Shown here: positions 6,564-13,779 of the stretch, piece after piece | Position numbering within the stretch: the stretch's first letter is position 1 | Layout: each line of letters starts with the position of its first letter | Source: Pseudomonadota bacterium | Lineage (GTDB): Bacteria; Pseudomonadota; Gammaproteobacteria; Burkholderiales; Burkholderiaceae_C | DNA: 14,300 nucleotides | Direction: 5' to 3' | Assembly: GCA_023418355.1 (NCBI GenBank) | Contig: JAEZZU010000190.1 | Coordinates: forward strand, 1 to 14,300 | Notes under the pieces: generated by a model | Database searches by the model: none | The model's input: only the letters and a program-made list of their open reading frames with translations | What the model was told of the DNA's origin: nothing | Translations under genes and position numbers: made by a program

Positions 6564-9035
6564 ATGCCACACGTACAGCCTTCGCCCTCGCACACGCCTT
6601 CTCCCCAAGCTGCTGGCACCGGGCCAACGGAGTTATCTGCCGCTGAGCGCCGGACCACCTTGCGCCAGCAGGCGCCCAGCCAGGCCAGTCTGCAGACTCT
6701 GGCCACCATGCTGCCGGGGCTGCGCTGGTGCATTGGGCTGGTGATTGCCAGCCTCATCATTGCGGCGCTGTATTTCGGGCGGGATATGCTGATTCCACTG
6801 GCACTGGCCGTGCTGCTGGGCTTTTTGCTCGACCCGGCGGTCACCCGCCTCAAGCGCTGGGGGCTGCCGCGCATGGTGTCCACGCTGGTGGTCGTGGTGC
6901 TGGCGCTGGGCTTGCTCACTGGCATGGGCTTTTATCTGGGGCAGCAGGTGCAGCGCCTGAGCGCAGACCTGCCGACCTACCAGCAGACCATCAAAGAGAA
7001 GCTCCGCCACCTGCGCTCGCTCAGCAGTGGGCCGAGCGCCTGGGATGGTGCTTTCAAAACCTTCGATACGGTGGAAGGCGAAATCTCCAAGGCCACGGCA
7101 ACTTCTGAAAAAACCAAGCCCCAGGTGCAGAAAGTGGAGGTGGTGGGGGAGACACCCAAGCCGCTGGATACCGTGCTGCAGTGGCTGGAGAAGGTCAGCG
7201 AGCCCATTGCCATGCTGGGCATCGTGCTGCTGTTTGTGATCTTGATTCTGCTGGATCGCGATGACCTGCGCGACCGACTGCTCAGGCTCATGGGTGGCAA
7301 TCTGCACCTGGCTACCGATGCGCTGGATGAAGCCTCAGACCGCATTGGCAAATACCTGCGCATGCAGTTCATTGTGAATGTGACCTACGGCATTCCCATG
7401 GCCGTGGGGCTGCTCATCATCGGCGTGCCCGGCGCCATTCTGTGGGGTATCGTGGCCACCATCATGCGCTTTGTGCCCTATGTAGGGCCGATGATTTCAG
7501 CGGTCTTTCCACTGGCACTGGCATTTGCCGTCGCGCCCGGCTGGGACATGCTGCTGTGGACACTGGGCCTGATTCTGGTGCTGGAGCTGATCAGCAACAA
7601 CATCATTGAGCCCTGGCTGTATGGCTCCAGCACGGGGCTGTCCACACTGGCCATCATCATTGCCGCCACGTTCTGGACGGCACTGTGGGGGCCGATTGGC
7701 CTGATTCTGTCCACGCCCCTGACCGTCTGCTGCCTGGTGCTGGGCCGCTATCTGCCGGGCTTGCAGTTCATGGAAGTGCTGCTGGGCAGCCAGCCCGTGC
7801 TGGATGCGCCGGATCGCCTGTACCAGCGCCTGCTGGCCGATGACGTCAACGGCGCCATCGAGCTGGCTGAAACCGAAATCGCCCAGCGCCTGCCCGGCAA
7901 GCCACAAGATGCAGACAAGGCCCGCGCCGTGGCCGAGTTTTACGACCACATTGGCGTGCCTGCACTCAAGCTGGCGTGCAGGCACCACGCCGAAAACGCC
8001 ACTGCCGAGCACCGCATGCGCTTTTCCAATGGCATGGAAGATTTGCTGGCAGACCTGCTGGAAGAATATCCCGCCCAGGGCGTGCATGTGGCTACGGGCC
8101 TGCGCGGGCGTGTGCATTGCGTGGGCGCGCGCTGGGAAGTGGATGCACTGGCTGCCGACATGGCCATGCACAGCCTGCAGCTGCATGGCATTTACGCCAC
8201 CTGTGCCAGCCATGCACTGACCGCCCAAGTGGCGCAGGAAGAAACGCAGGGCTGGGGCGATGTACAGTGGCTGGTGGTTTCGGTGTTTCATGCCCAGCCA
8301 CAGAGCATGGTGCGCCAGCTGCTGCGCCGCGTTCGCCGTCGCTATCCGCATACGGAGGTCATTCTGGCCCTGTGGAACGCTGGCCCGGACGTCCTCAAGG
8401 AAGAAAGCCTGGCGCGCATGGGTGCCACCAGCGTGGTCACCAGCCTGCAGGAGCTGCTGCTGCGCATGCAGCAACTGGTCTCGCCTGAGCAGACCCGGCA
8501 AGGCTATGTGCCTGCCCCCCTGCCAGACAACGATGAAGCGCGTGTGCAATCCCTGCAGCGCAGCGGTTTTCTTTCGCCCAGACTGCTGCCTGCGTACAAG
8601 GAAGCGGTGCTCAAGGCCGCCAATGCCTTTCATGTGAAATACGCACAAGTGTCTCTGGTGGATCAGCGCTGGGTACACACCCCGGGCAGTCTGCTGGTGC
8701 ACGCGCATGCGCCCGATGCGCCACCCGGACTGCCGCGCGAGATTTCCATCTGCTCCTACGTGGTGCGTGAGGGTGAAGACCTGGTCGTGGAAGATGTAGC
8801 ACGCGACCCGCGCTTTGCCGACAACCCAGTCTTGCAGGAGGCAGAGGTCAAGTTTTACGCCGGTGTGCCACTCCGAAGCAGGCAGGGCGATGTGCTGGGC
8901 ACGCTGTGCATCATGGATGACACACCAAGGCAGATGGCCGAGGGGGAAATGGAGGTGCTGCAGGGAATGGCGAAGGATCTGGAGGAAGCAGTGCGCAAAG
9001 CCGTACACGACAAAGGCAGCGACGAAAATCCATGA
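6564..9035 (+). CDS. AI-2E family (PerM-like) permease fused to an alpha/beta segment and a GAF domain
   Basis: The 823-residue protein has three parts. Residues about 50-410 form an AI-2E/PerM-type permease with hydrophobic segments near 52-70, 74-90, 105-127, 212-232, 268-300, 305-345 and 357-395, and family motifs MRFVPYVGPMISA and ELISNNIIEPWLYG. Residues about 415-640 are soluble. They begin with helices and continue as an alpha/beta fold (VHVATGLRGRVHCVGARWEV, then VQWLVVSVFH and HTEVILALWNAGPDV) that resembles a degenerate Rossmann or B12-binding-like domain without a visible cofactor motif. Residues about 665-810 form a GAF domain (SICSYVVREGEDLVVEDVAR, FYAGVPLRS, VLGTLCIMDD). The family exports small molecules or ions, and AI-2 transport by every member is not established. 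I infer that the cytosolic part senses a signal and gates the permease. The start at 6564 has a poor ribosome binding site, and a shorter N-terminus starting near residue 49 is possible. Confidence 0.85.
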   Translation: MPHVQPSPSHTPSPQAAGTGPTELSAAERRTTLRQQAPSQASLQTLATMLPGLRWCIGLVIASLIIAALYFGRDMLIPLALAVLLGFLLDPAVTRLKRWGLPRMVSTLVVVVLALGLLTGMGFYLGQQVQRLSADLPTYQQTIKEKLRHLRSLSSGPSAWDGAFKTFDTVEGEISKATATSEKTKPQVQKVEVVGETPKPLDTVLQWLEKVSEPIAMLGIVLLFVILILLDRDDLRDRLLRLMGGNLHLATDALDEASDRIGKYLRMQFIVNVTYGIPMAVGLLIIGVPGAILWGIVATIMRFVPYVGPMISAVFPLALAFAVAPGWDMLLWTLGLILVLELISNNIIEPWLYGSSTGLSTLAIIIAATFWTALWGPIGLILSTPLTVCCLVLGRYLPGLQFMEVLLGSQPVLDAPDRLYQRLLADDVNGAIELAETEIAQRLPGKPQDADKARAVAEFYDHIGVPALKLACRHHAENATAEHRMRFSNGMEDLLADLLEEYPAQGVHVATGLRGRVHCVGARWEVDALAADMAMHSLQLHGIYATCASHALTAQVAQEETQGWGDVQWLVVSVFHAQPQSMVRQLLRRVRRRYPHTEVILALWNAGPDVLKEESLARMGATSVVTSLQELLLRMQQLVSPEQTRQGYVPAPLPDNDEARVQSLQRSGFLSPRLLPAYKEAVLKAANAFHVKYAQVSLVDQRWVHTPGSLLVHAHAPDAPPGLPREISICSYVVREGEDLVVEDVARDPRFADNPVLQEAEVKFYAGVPLRSRQGDVLGTLCIMDDTPRQMAEGEMEVLQGMAKDLEEAVRKAVHDKGSDENP

Positions 9036-9082
9036 AATATGGCGCTAAGCCTTATCAATAAAGCGCTGGCAGCTATTTTTTT
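9036..9082 (-). repeat. Comamonadaceae-type short palindromic intergenic repeat, copy C (may act as terminator)
   Basis: On the minus strand it reads AAAAATAGCTGCCAGCGCTT, then TATTGATAAGGCTTAGCGCC, then ATATTT, close to copy B at 6421-6470. It begins directly after the stop codon of the permease-GAF gene. On the plus strand its GCGCT...AGCGC arms are followed a few bases later by TATTTTTTTCG, so it may also end the permease transcript. Confidence 0.55.
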
Positions 9083-9365
9083 CGCGTTTTTAGTGCTCAA
9101 AGTGTCGTTCAAAGGCAAGCGCCTGAATCCATGCGCAGCACCATTCCTGCGGACGAGAAAAGCTGGATGCGCTGTGCGCAGCCGCCGACCTTGTGAACAT
9201 CCACTCACTCTTATTTCGATAGCTTCACAACCATGCTGCATAAACATGGAGAGCAGACTGAGTACTCACTCATGGAAAAACCATGATGATTACATTGTGT
9301 AACAATGTACACCTCTTTGTCGAAACCACTGGCCTATTGCCGGTGGTTTTTTTTCTTCGGACCTT
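9083..9365 (+). promoter_or_regulatory. MCP leader/upstream region with consecutive dyads
   Basis: No supported gene lies between the permease-GAF gene and the MCP. The region holds, in order, TGAGTACTCA (9259-9268, perfect palindrome), CATGG-5-CCATG (9271-9285), TACATTGT-gta-ACAATGTA (9291-9309, perfect 8-bp arms, operator-like) and a T-tailed hairpin at 9323-9354. I could not identify a convincing sigma-70 or sigma-28 promoter by eye. The promoter must lie upstream of the hairpin, because only 11 bases separate its T-tract from the ATG. Confidence 0.45.
9323..9354 (+). terminator. Intrinsic terminator directly upstream of the MCP start (possible attenuator)
   Basis: AAACCACTGGC (9323-9333) pairs with GCCGGTGGTTT (9339-9349) with a single G-T wobble, around the loop CTATT. 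The 3' arm runs into an unbroken T-tract at 9347-9354. This is a textbook intrinsic terminator on the plus strand. It ends 11 bases before the MCP ATG at 9366, so it sits in the MCP 5' leader unless transcription starts inside or after it. Confidence 0.75.
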
Positions 9366-10925
9366 ATGCAATTTCAAAATCTTTCAGTTGCCAAAAAAGT
9401 TTGGGCATTGGTCATCACCATTCTGGTGTTACTCGTGGCGGCCAGTCTTGGGCTGGCGCGCTACATCAGCAGTCTGGAGCAGGAGGTGCGAGAGAGCACC
9501 AGCCTGATGGAGCACCGCATCCTGCTGGCCTCCAAGCTGCGCACAGGCATGGATCTGGGTGGCGCAGAAAATGCCGCCTCCAATCTGGGCAAGGACGTGA
9601 CAACACAGGAATTCTTCGACAACCGCTTTGGGCGTACCAAACAGCGTAACGCTGCCATGATGCAGGAATTCCTGAAGGTGGCGACCACCCCCGAGTCGGA
9701 AAGCCTGATGGCCAGCCTGATGGCGCAGCTCAAGAAGTGCGACACCTTGATTGATGAGTCTGACAATCTGCGCAAAAACGGCGTGGACGTGGACGACCGC
9801 GTGCGTGGCGTGAACATGGTCTGTACCGACGAATTCACGGCCAAGTTTGACGAAATGGTGGACCTGCAGAACGAGATGAAGGAGGCATACCTGGCCAAGG
9901 CGGATGCGCAGCGTCGCAATGCATGGCTGGTAGCCGGTCTGTGCTTTGCCGTGGTCATCATTCTGGCCGTGCTGGTGGCAGCCTGGCTGGTACGTCAGCT
10001 GACCGAGCCTTTGAGTCACGCTGTGGAGCTGGCCCAGGAAATTGCCAAGGGCAATCTGACCCATGAGCTCAACGACAGCCGCAAAGACGAACTGGGCGTG
10101 CTGCTGCGCTCCCTGAACAGCATGACGCAAAAGCTGCGTTCCTTGGTAGGTGAAGTACGTCATGGTGTGGACTCCGTGCAGACCGCTGCCGCACAGATTG
10201 CCGAAGGTAATCAGGACCTGTCGGTGCGCACTGAGCAGACAGCCGCCAATCTGGAAGAAACCGCTTCCAGTCTGGAAGAGCTGAACGCGCATGTATCGCA
10301 GGCATCAGACACAGCCCGCCAAGCCAGCCAGCTGGCCGTTACTGCCGTCAAGGCGGCCGAGCATGGTGGCGAAGTGGTGAGCGAAGTCGTTCACAGCATG
10401 GAGCAGATCAACACATCCAGCCGCAAGATCAGCGACATCATTGGCGTGATTGACGGCATTGCCTTCCAGACCAATATCCTGGCGCTCAATGCTGCCGTGG
10501 AAGCTGCACGTGCAGGCGAGCAGGGCCGTGGCTTTGCCGTGGTGGCTGGCGAGGTGCGTTCGCTGGCAGGGCGCAGTGCCGAAGCGGCCAAGGAAATCAA
10601 GGAACTGATCACCAACAGCGTGGCCAATGTGCAGACCGGCACACAGCAGGTGGCCGAAGCCGGCAAGAGCATGCAGGACATTGTGGACAGCGTGCGCCGC
10701 GTGACCGATCTGATCAGTGAAATTGCCGCCGCCGCCTCCGAGCAGCGCGATGGCTTTAGCCAGGTCAACCAGGCCGTCAGCAATCTGGACCAGATGACAC
10801 AGCAGAACGCTGCCCTGGTGGAAGAGTCCAGCGCCGCCGCGCTGGCCATGAAGGAGCAGACACAGCGACTGGCAGAACAGGTGGCCCAGTTCAATCTGGG
10901 CTCACACCACCAGAGCACGCTGTAA
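9366..10925 (+). CDS. Methyl-accepting chemotaxis protein
   Basis: The 519-residue transmembrane chemoreceptor has a first membrane segment at about 12-32 and a periplasmic sensor at about 33-185, predicted all-helical and of four-helix-bundle size. A second membrane segment lies at about 186-209, a HAMP domain at about 210-262 and a long coiled-coil signalling domain to about 515. The signalling tip carries the universal signature DGIAFQTNILALNAAVEAAR, followed by AGEQGRGFAVVAGEVRSLAG. It would relay periplasmic ligand binding to CheA/CheW and the flagellar motor. The ligand is unknown. The sensor has two cysteines (Cys125 and Cys153). There is no C-terminal NWETF-type CheR/CheB docking peptide; the protein ends in GSHHQSTL, so adaptation would depend on other receptors or tether-free methylation. 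A short GGA lies 5 bases before the ATG. No che genes are adjacent, so it is an orphan receptor with its own leader and terminator. Confidence 0.95.
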   Translation: MQFQNLSVAKKVWALVITILVLLVAASLGLARYISSLEQEVRESTSLMEHRILLASKLRTGMDLGGAENAASNLGKDVTTQEFFDNRFGRTKQRNAAMMQEFLKVATTPESESLMASLMAQLKKCDTLIDESDNLRKNGVDVDDRVRGVNMVCTDEFTAKFDEMVDLQNEMKEAYLAKADAQRRNAWLVAGLCFAVVIILAVLVAAWLVRQLTEPLSHAVELAQEIAKGNLTHELNDSRKDELGVLLRSLNSMTQKLRSLVGEVRHGVDSVQTAAAQIAEGNQDLSVRTEQTAANLEETASSLEELNAHVSQASDTARQASQLAVTAVKAAEHGGEVVSEVVHSMEQINTSSRKISDIIGVIDGIAFQTNILALNAAVEAARAGEQGRGFAVVAGEVRSLAGRSAEAAKEIKELITNSVANVQTGTQQVAEAGKSMQDIVDSVRRVTDLISEIAAAASEQRDGFSQVNQAVSNLDQMTQQNAALVEESSAAALAMKEQTQRLAEQVAQFNLGSHHQSTL

Positions 10926-10972
10926 TACGGAATTACAGCAGCAGTTCAGTACGCTGAGTGCTTCCAAAAACA

Positions 10973-11056
10973 GAGCTGCCTGCGCTTGCGCATTCAAAGG
11001 TTTGAAGCCATAAAAAGCTAAAAACCAATGAATGCCAGCGCAGGCAGCTCTTTTTT
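10973..11056 (+). terminator. Long-arm intrinsic terminator of the MCP gene
   Basis: GAGCTGCCTGCGC (10973-10985) and GCGCAGGCAGCTC (11038-11050) are perfect 13-bp inverted arms. The next bases (TTGCGCATTC and GAATGCCA) extend the pairing imperfectly. The 3' arm is followed by TTTTTT (11051-11056). The loop of about 50 bases is unusually long for a terminator and is A/T-rich. It starts 47 bases after the MCP stop. Confidence 0.65.
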
Positions 11057-11110
11057 ATGTAGCAATCATGGCCTGACTGAAGCAGCAGGGTCTTGCGTGC
11101 CGTGCAGATA

Positions 11111-11142
11111 TAAAAAAAATGAGCTGTTTCCAGCTCATTTTT
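11111..11142 (-). terminator. Strong intrinsic terminator of the zinc-ribbon gene pair
   Basis: A perfect 12-bp stem (AAAAATGAGCTG at 11115-11126 and CAGCTCATTTTT at 11131-11142) encloses the loop TTTC. On the minus strand the 3' arm continues into eight Ts and then ATAT. It lies about 20 bases after the stop codon at 11161, so it ends the minus-strand unit. Its symmetry could also stop plus-strand read-through from the MCP. Confidence 0.88.
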
Positions 11143-11160
11143 CAGGGAGCTTGCAGCGCG

Positions 11161-12735
11161 TTAATTCCCGGTTGAGAAAGCGTCGCTATTGCTCGACCGA
11201 CGCATGCAGCCCGGAATATTGTTGTTCCAGTTGTGTCCGTCTGGCGCACACTTCCAGAATGTTTTGGGACCTTCCAGCATGCACACCGGACGCGACAGGA
11301 AGTGCGCCTCACTACAGCTGCGAGCCGTCACTGGGGGCTGTGGAGCAGGTGCCGGTGGGCTGAGCGGAGCGCGTGTCGTCTTCTCACGTTCTCTGGCTTC
11401 GGCTTCACGCTTGGCTTTTTCAGCCTCACGCTTGGCGCGTGCCTCTGCTTCGCGTTTGGCCTTGGCTTGCGCTTCTTGCTTGGCCTTGGCTTCATCGACC
11501 ACTGCTGGTGGTGGCACCGGCACGGGTGTGAGTACAGGCGCTTCGGGAGGAAGCGGTCTGGTCGGCTCAGGCTGCGGATCAGGTACAGGAATTGGCATGG
11601 TTGGCTGCGATGGTGCAGATGGCTTTTCACTGTCACCAGAGCCACTCATCAGGTAATACGCTGCACCGCCCGCTGCCAGCAACAGTGCAATGGCTCCACC
11701 AACGATGTAACGCCCCATATTGCTGGATGCAGGAGGAGTTGGCGGAGGAGGAGGAGGTGGAGTTTTTCCACCATGGCCACCGTCCGTAACAGGTGCTGTG
11801 CCACCCACCACATTTGTGGGCTGTGGATTTGGCACACCGGGCTGCGGGTCCTGACCTGTACCCATACCGGCAATGACACCAGCACCAGCACCTGCTGCAA
11901 TAGCCGTCGTCGTGTCAGCGCTGTTACTAAACAGATCATCGACACTCGTTTCATCTGTACTTTGTTGCTGGCCTGTAGTGGCAGGTGGAACAGCTACAGG
12001 TGGATCGCCAAGCCCGGCAGGGGCTGCCGTAGTGTCGAACAGATCATCCACGCCAGCTGCAGCTGTGTCAGGTGTTGTGCTTACAGGCACAACGGGCTGC
12101 ACAGCGACGGGCTGATCTGGCACCAAATTGGGCGCCGTGTCTGCCTCTGCCCCCGCTGTTGTCACACCAGTATCAAACAGCTCATCCACATCGGCAGTGC
12201 TTGGTGTTGAGTCAACAGTGGCAGAGGTGACAGGCTGCTCAAGCGATTCCGTCACCACAGGTGAAGGCGCCACAGCATCCACCTCAGTCACTGCCACCGC
12301 AGCAGCCACACTGGCTGCAGTTGCCCCAGCGTTCTGTGCATCAGGGCTTGCAGAGGTGGCATCTGCATCGGTTTCTACGGCAGCAGGCGCAGGCGTCTGC
12401 TCCTGTGGTGCTGCACCTGGAGCAGCACCAGTCTGCACTTCCGTGACGGGGTCTGCCGCTGGTGTGTCTGCGCCAAACAGATCATCTACATCCACCAGCT
12501 GGGGAGCGGCAGTTGCAGTTGCGACTGGCGTAACGATCGGCGCTGCGCTCTCAGGCTGAGGCTGCTTGCTGCCGCACTGGCTGCAAAAGCCTGCATTGCC
12601 TCTGAGCGGGCTGTGGCAATTCCAGCATGTGGGGGCAGTTGCGGCTGCGCTGGGGGCAGGCGTGGTTTTCTGTCCGCAACCGGAACAGAATGCGGCGCCG
12701 TCGGGTAGTGCTTTATTGCAATGTGGGCAATGCAT
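11161..12735 (-). CDS. Double zinc-ribbon, single-span membrane protein with VD[D/E]LF motifs and C-terminal Cys domain
   Basis: I do not recognise this 524-residue protein as a named family. Two zinc ribbons open it: CPHC at 3-6 with CSGC at 17-20, and CWNC at 37-40 with CSQC at 51-54. Residues 55-320 are low-complexity Ala/Thr/Pro/Val and acidic, with four spaced motifs VDDLF (83-87), VDELF (183-187), VDDLF (229-233) and VDDLF (265-269). A run of seven prolines (326-332) precedes one membrane segment (341-363). A Pro-rich stretch follows, then an Ala/Lys/Glu/Arg helix at about 411-452 resembling TolA or TonB-type spacers. The last part is a small domain with Cys474, Cys485, Cys496 and Cys510. 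I infer that the N-terminus is cytosolic and the C-terminus periplasmic, with likely disulfides. It starts 9 bases after the upstream gene's stop, so the two are probably co-translated, and a strong terminator follows. Coding is well supported; function is unknown. Confidence 0.85.
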   Translation of the reverse strand: MHCPHCNKALPDGAAFCSGCGQKTTPAPSAAATAPTCWNCHSPLRGNAGFCSQCGSKQPQPESAAPIVTPVATATAAPQLVDVDDLFGADTPAADPVTEVQTGAAPGAAPQEQTPAPAAVETDADATSASPDAQNAGATAASVAAAVAVTEVDAVAPSPVVTESLEQPVTSATVDSTPSTADVDELFDTGVTTAGAEADTAPNLVPDQPVAVQPVVPVSTTPDTAAAGVDDLFDTTAAPAGLGDPPVAVPPATTGQQQSTDETSVDDLFSNSADTTTAIAAGAGAGVIAGMGTGQDPQPGVPNPQPTNVVGGTAPVTDGGHGGKTPPPPPPPTPPASSNMGRYIVGGAIALLLAAGGAAYYLMSGSGDSEKPSAPSQPTMPIPVPDPQPEPTRPLPPEAPVLTPVPVPPPAVVDEAKAKQEAQAKAKREAEARAKREAEKAKREAEAREREKTTRAPLSPPAPAPQPPVTARSCSEAHFLSRPVCMLEGPKTFWKCAPDGHNWNNNIPGCMRRSSNSDAFSTGN

Positions 12736-12744
12736 AACTCAAGC

Positions 12745-13776
12745 TCAACGAAGTTTGTGACCGCAGGAAGTGCAGAAGGCATCACCTGCACCTACCACCT
12801 GGTGGCAGGCAGGGCAGCTTGCTGCCACAGGCGAAACCACGGGAACATGCGGGACAACAGGCTCAGGTTGGGGAACAGGTTGAACATCAGGACCGTGCTG
12901 CTGCTTGAGGGTGTTGATGTTCTTGGTGACCGCCTGCAAAGGCGTGGGCTTCATGATGTAGCAGGCAACTGCAGCAATGATGATGATGGGCAGGCCCAGT
13001 GTGAGGCCCAGACCCATCATGTCTGTATTGATGAAGTCCAGAACTGACTTTTGGAATTCGCGTCCAGCGCGACCACCAAACATATTTCCCAGCGCATTCA
13101 GTTTGGAGTTGACCGTGGAATACGCCACCAAGAGCATGACCACCATGAAAATCGGTGGTGCAAAGACACCCAGACGGGCTGCAGGAGCTTTCCAGATCAA
13201 TGGCAGGAAAATCAGTGCCATGGCTACCCAGCCCAGGAAGTTGTAGAAGCTGAATGAGGTATCCATGGGGTTGCCACTAGCAAGTGCACCCAGACCCTGG
13301 TTAAAGGTAACGCCGATCAAACCGCGAATCTCGACAAAGTTCACGCCCATCCAGAAAAACAGCACGATCACGAAATACACCAGCTGGTTGATCGACAGGC
13401 CGCTGGCGTCAAACTTGCCCAGGTTGGCACCGACATTACTTGGCAGCATCTCGCTCAGGCCGCCCAGCTTTTCGCGCAACGCCCCGGTATCTATGGACAG
13501 CTTTCGGGGTGCCACCTTCAGTGCCTGCAGCTGGCCATCTTCCGTGGTCGCAACGTAGACGCGCATGCCAGCCGCGGGAGGAACTTCAGACATCCATTCC
13601 TTTTCCAGCGTGAAACGGTACTTCTTGCCCGCGCAGATCACCAGCCCTGGGCCGCTTTGCGCATCGCGCAGCACAGTGCCTACGGGCAGTGCACTGTCTG
13701 GATCACCGGAATACACCCTGGACAATTGACCTGCATCATTCAGCGCAAAACTGACTCGCATGCCAGCGGCTGGCAC
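12745..13776 (-). CDS. OB/cold-shock-like module, four-span membrane protein with C-terminal zinc ribbon (5'-interrupted frame)
   Basis: This 343-residue frame begins at a GTG two codons after an in-frame amber stop. Its order is the tail of a first module (about 1-22), then a complete second module (about 33-88: GTVLRDAQSGPGLVICAGKK, YRFTLEKEWMSEVPPAAGMR). Four hydrophobic segments follow at about 131-149, 178-196, 205-221 and 254-274. A Pro/Val linker leads to a zinc ribbon with CPAC at 321-324 and CTSC at 335-338. The module pattern (G-x-[IL]-x-n-Y-x-F-T-L-x-x-x-W...P-x-x-G-M-R-V) resembles small OB/cold-shock-like domains that I know from the N-termini of bacterial membrane proteins. Four spans place both ends in the cytosol. 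The frame clearly continues upstream of the stop, so the true ancestral gene starts near 13896. If still translated separately, candidate starts are the GTG at 13776 or the ATG at 13761, both with imperfect spacing from AGGA. Function unknown; it is probably the partner of the downstream zinc-ribbon protein. Confidence 0.75.
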   Translation of the reverse strand: MPAAGMRVSFALNDAGQLSRVYSGDPDSALPVGTVLRDAQSGPGLVICAGKKYRFTLEKEWMSEVPPAAGMRVYVATTEDGQLQALKVAPRKLSIDTGALREKLGGLSEMLPSNVGANLGKFDASGLSINQLVYFVIVLFFWMGVNFVEIRGLIGVTFNQGLGALASGNPMDTSFSFYNFLGWVAMALIFLPLIWKAPAARLGVFAPPIFMVVMLLVAYSTVNSKLNALGNMFGGRAGREFQKSVLDFINTDMMGLGLTLGLPIIIIAAVACYIMKPTPLQAVTKNINTLKQQHGPDVQPVPQPEPVVPHVPVVSPVAASCPACHQVVGAGDAFCTSCGHKLR

Positions 13777-13779
13777 TTC

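Noticed and set aside
7497..9008. Open frame of about 500 codons antisense to the permease-GAF gene
   Set aside because: It has the same His/Gln-rich antisense composition and no motif or ribosome binding site.
9039..9302. Small plus-strand frame of 87 codons between the permease and the MCP
   Set aside because: It starts inside repeat copy C, lacks a Shine-Dalgarno and covers the dyads of the MCP leader; no motif is visible.
9241..9365. Possible sigma-28 or sigma-54 promoter or a known riboswitch ahead of the MCP
   Set aside because: I could not match a sigma-28 TAAA-N15-GCCGATAA, a sigma-54 GG/GC pair, or a cyclic-di-GMP aptamer core by eye, so none is claimed.
11400..11480. Short tandem DNA repeat of the GCTTCACGCTTGGC type
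   Set aside because: It simply encodes the Ala/Lys/Arg/Glu-rich helix of the zinc-ribbon protein; it is not a CRISPR or satellite array.
11233..12210. Plus-strand frame of 325 codons across the double zinc-ribbon gene
   Set aside because: It is Cys/Arg/Trp-rich with no domains. The opposite strand shows zinc ribbons, a membrane span and repeated motifs in one continuous frame.
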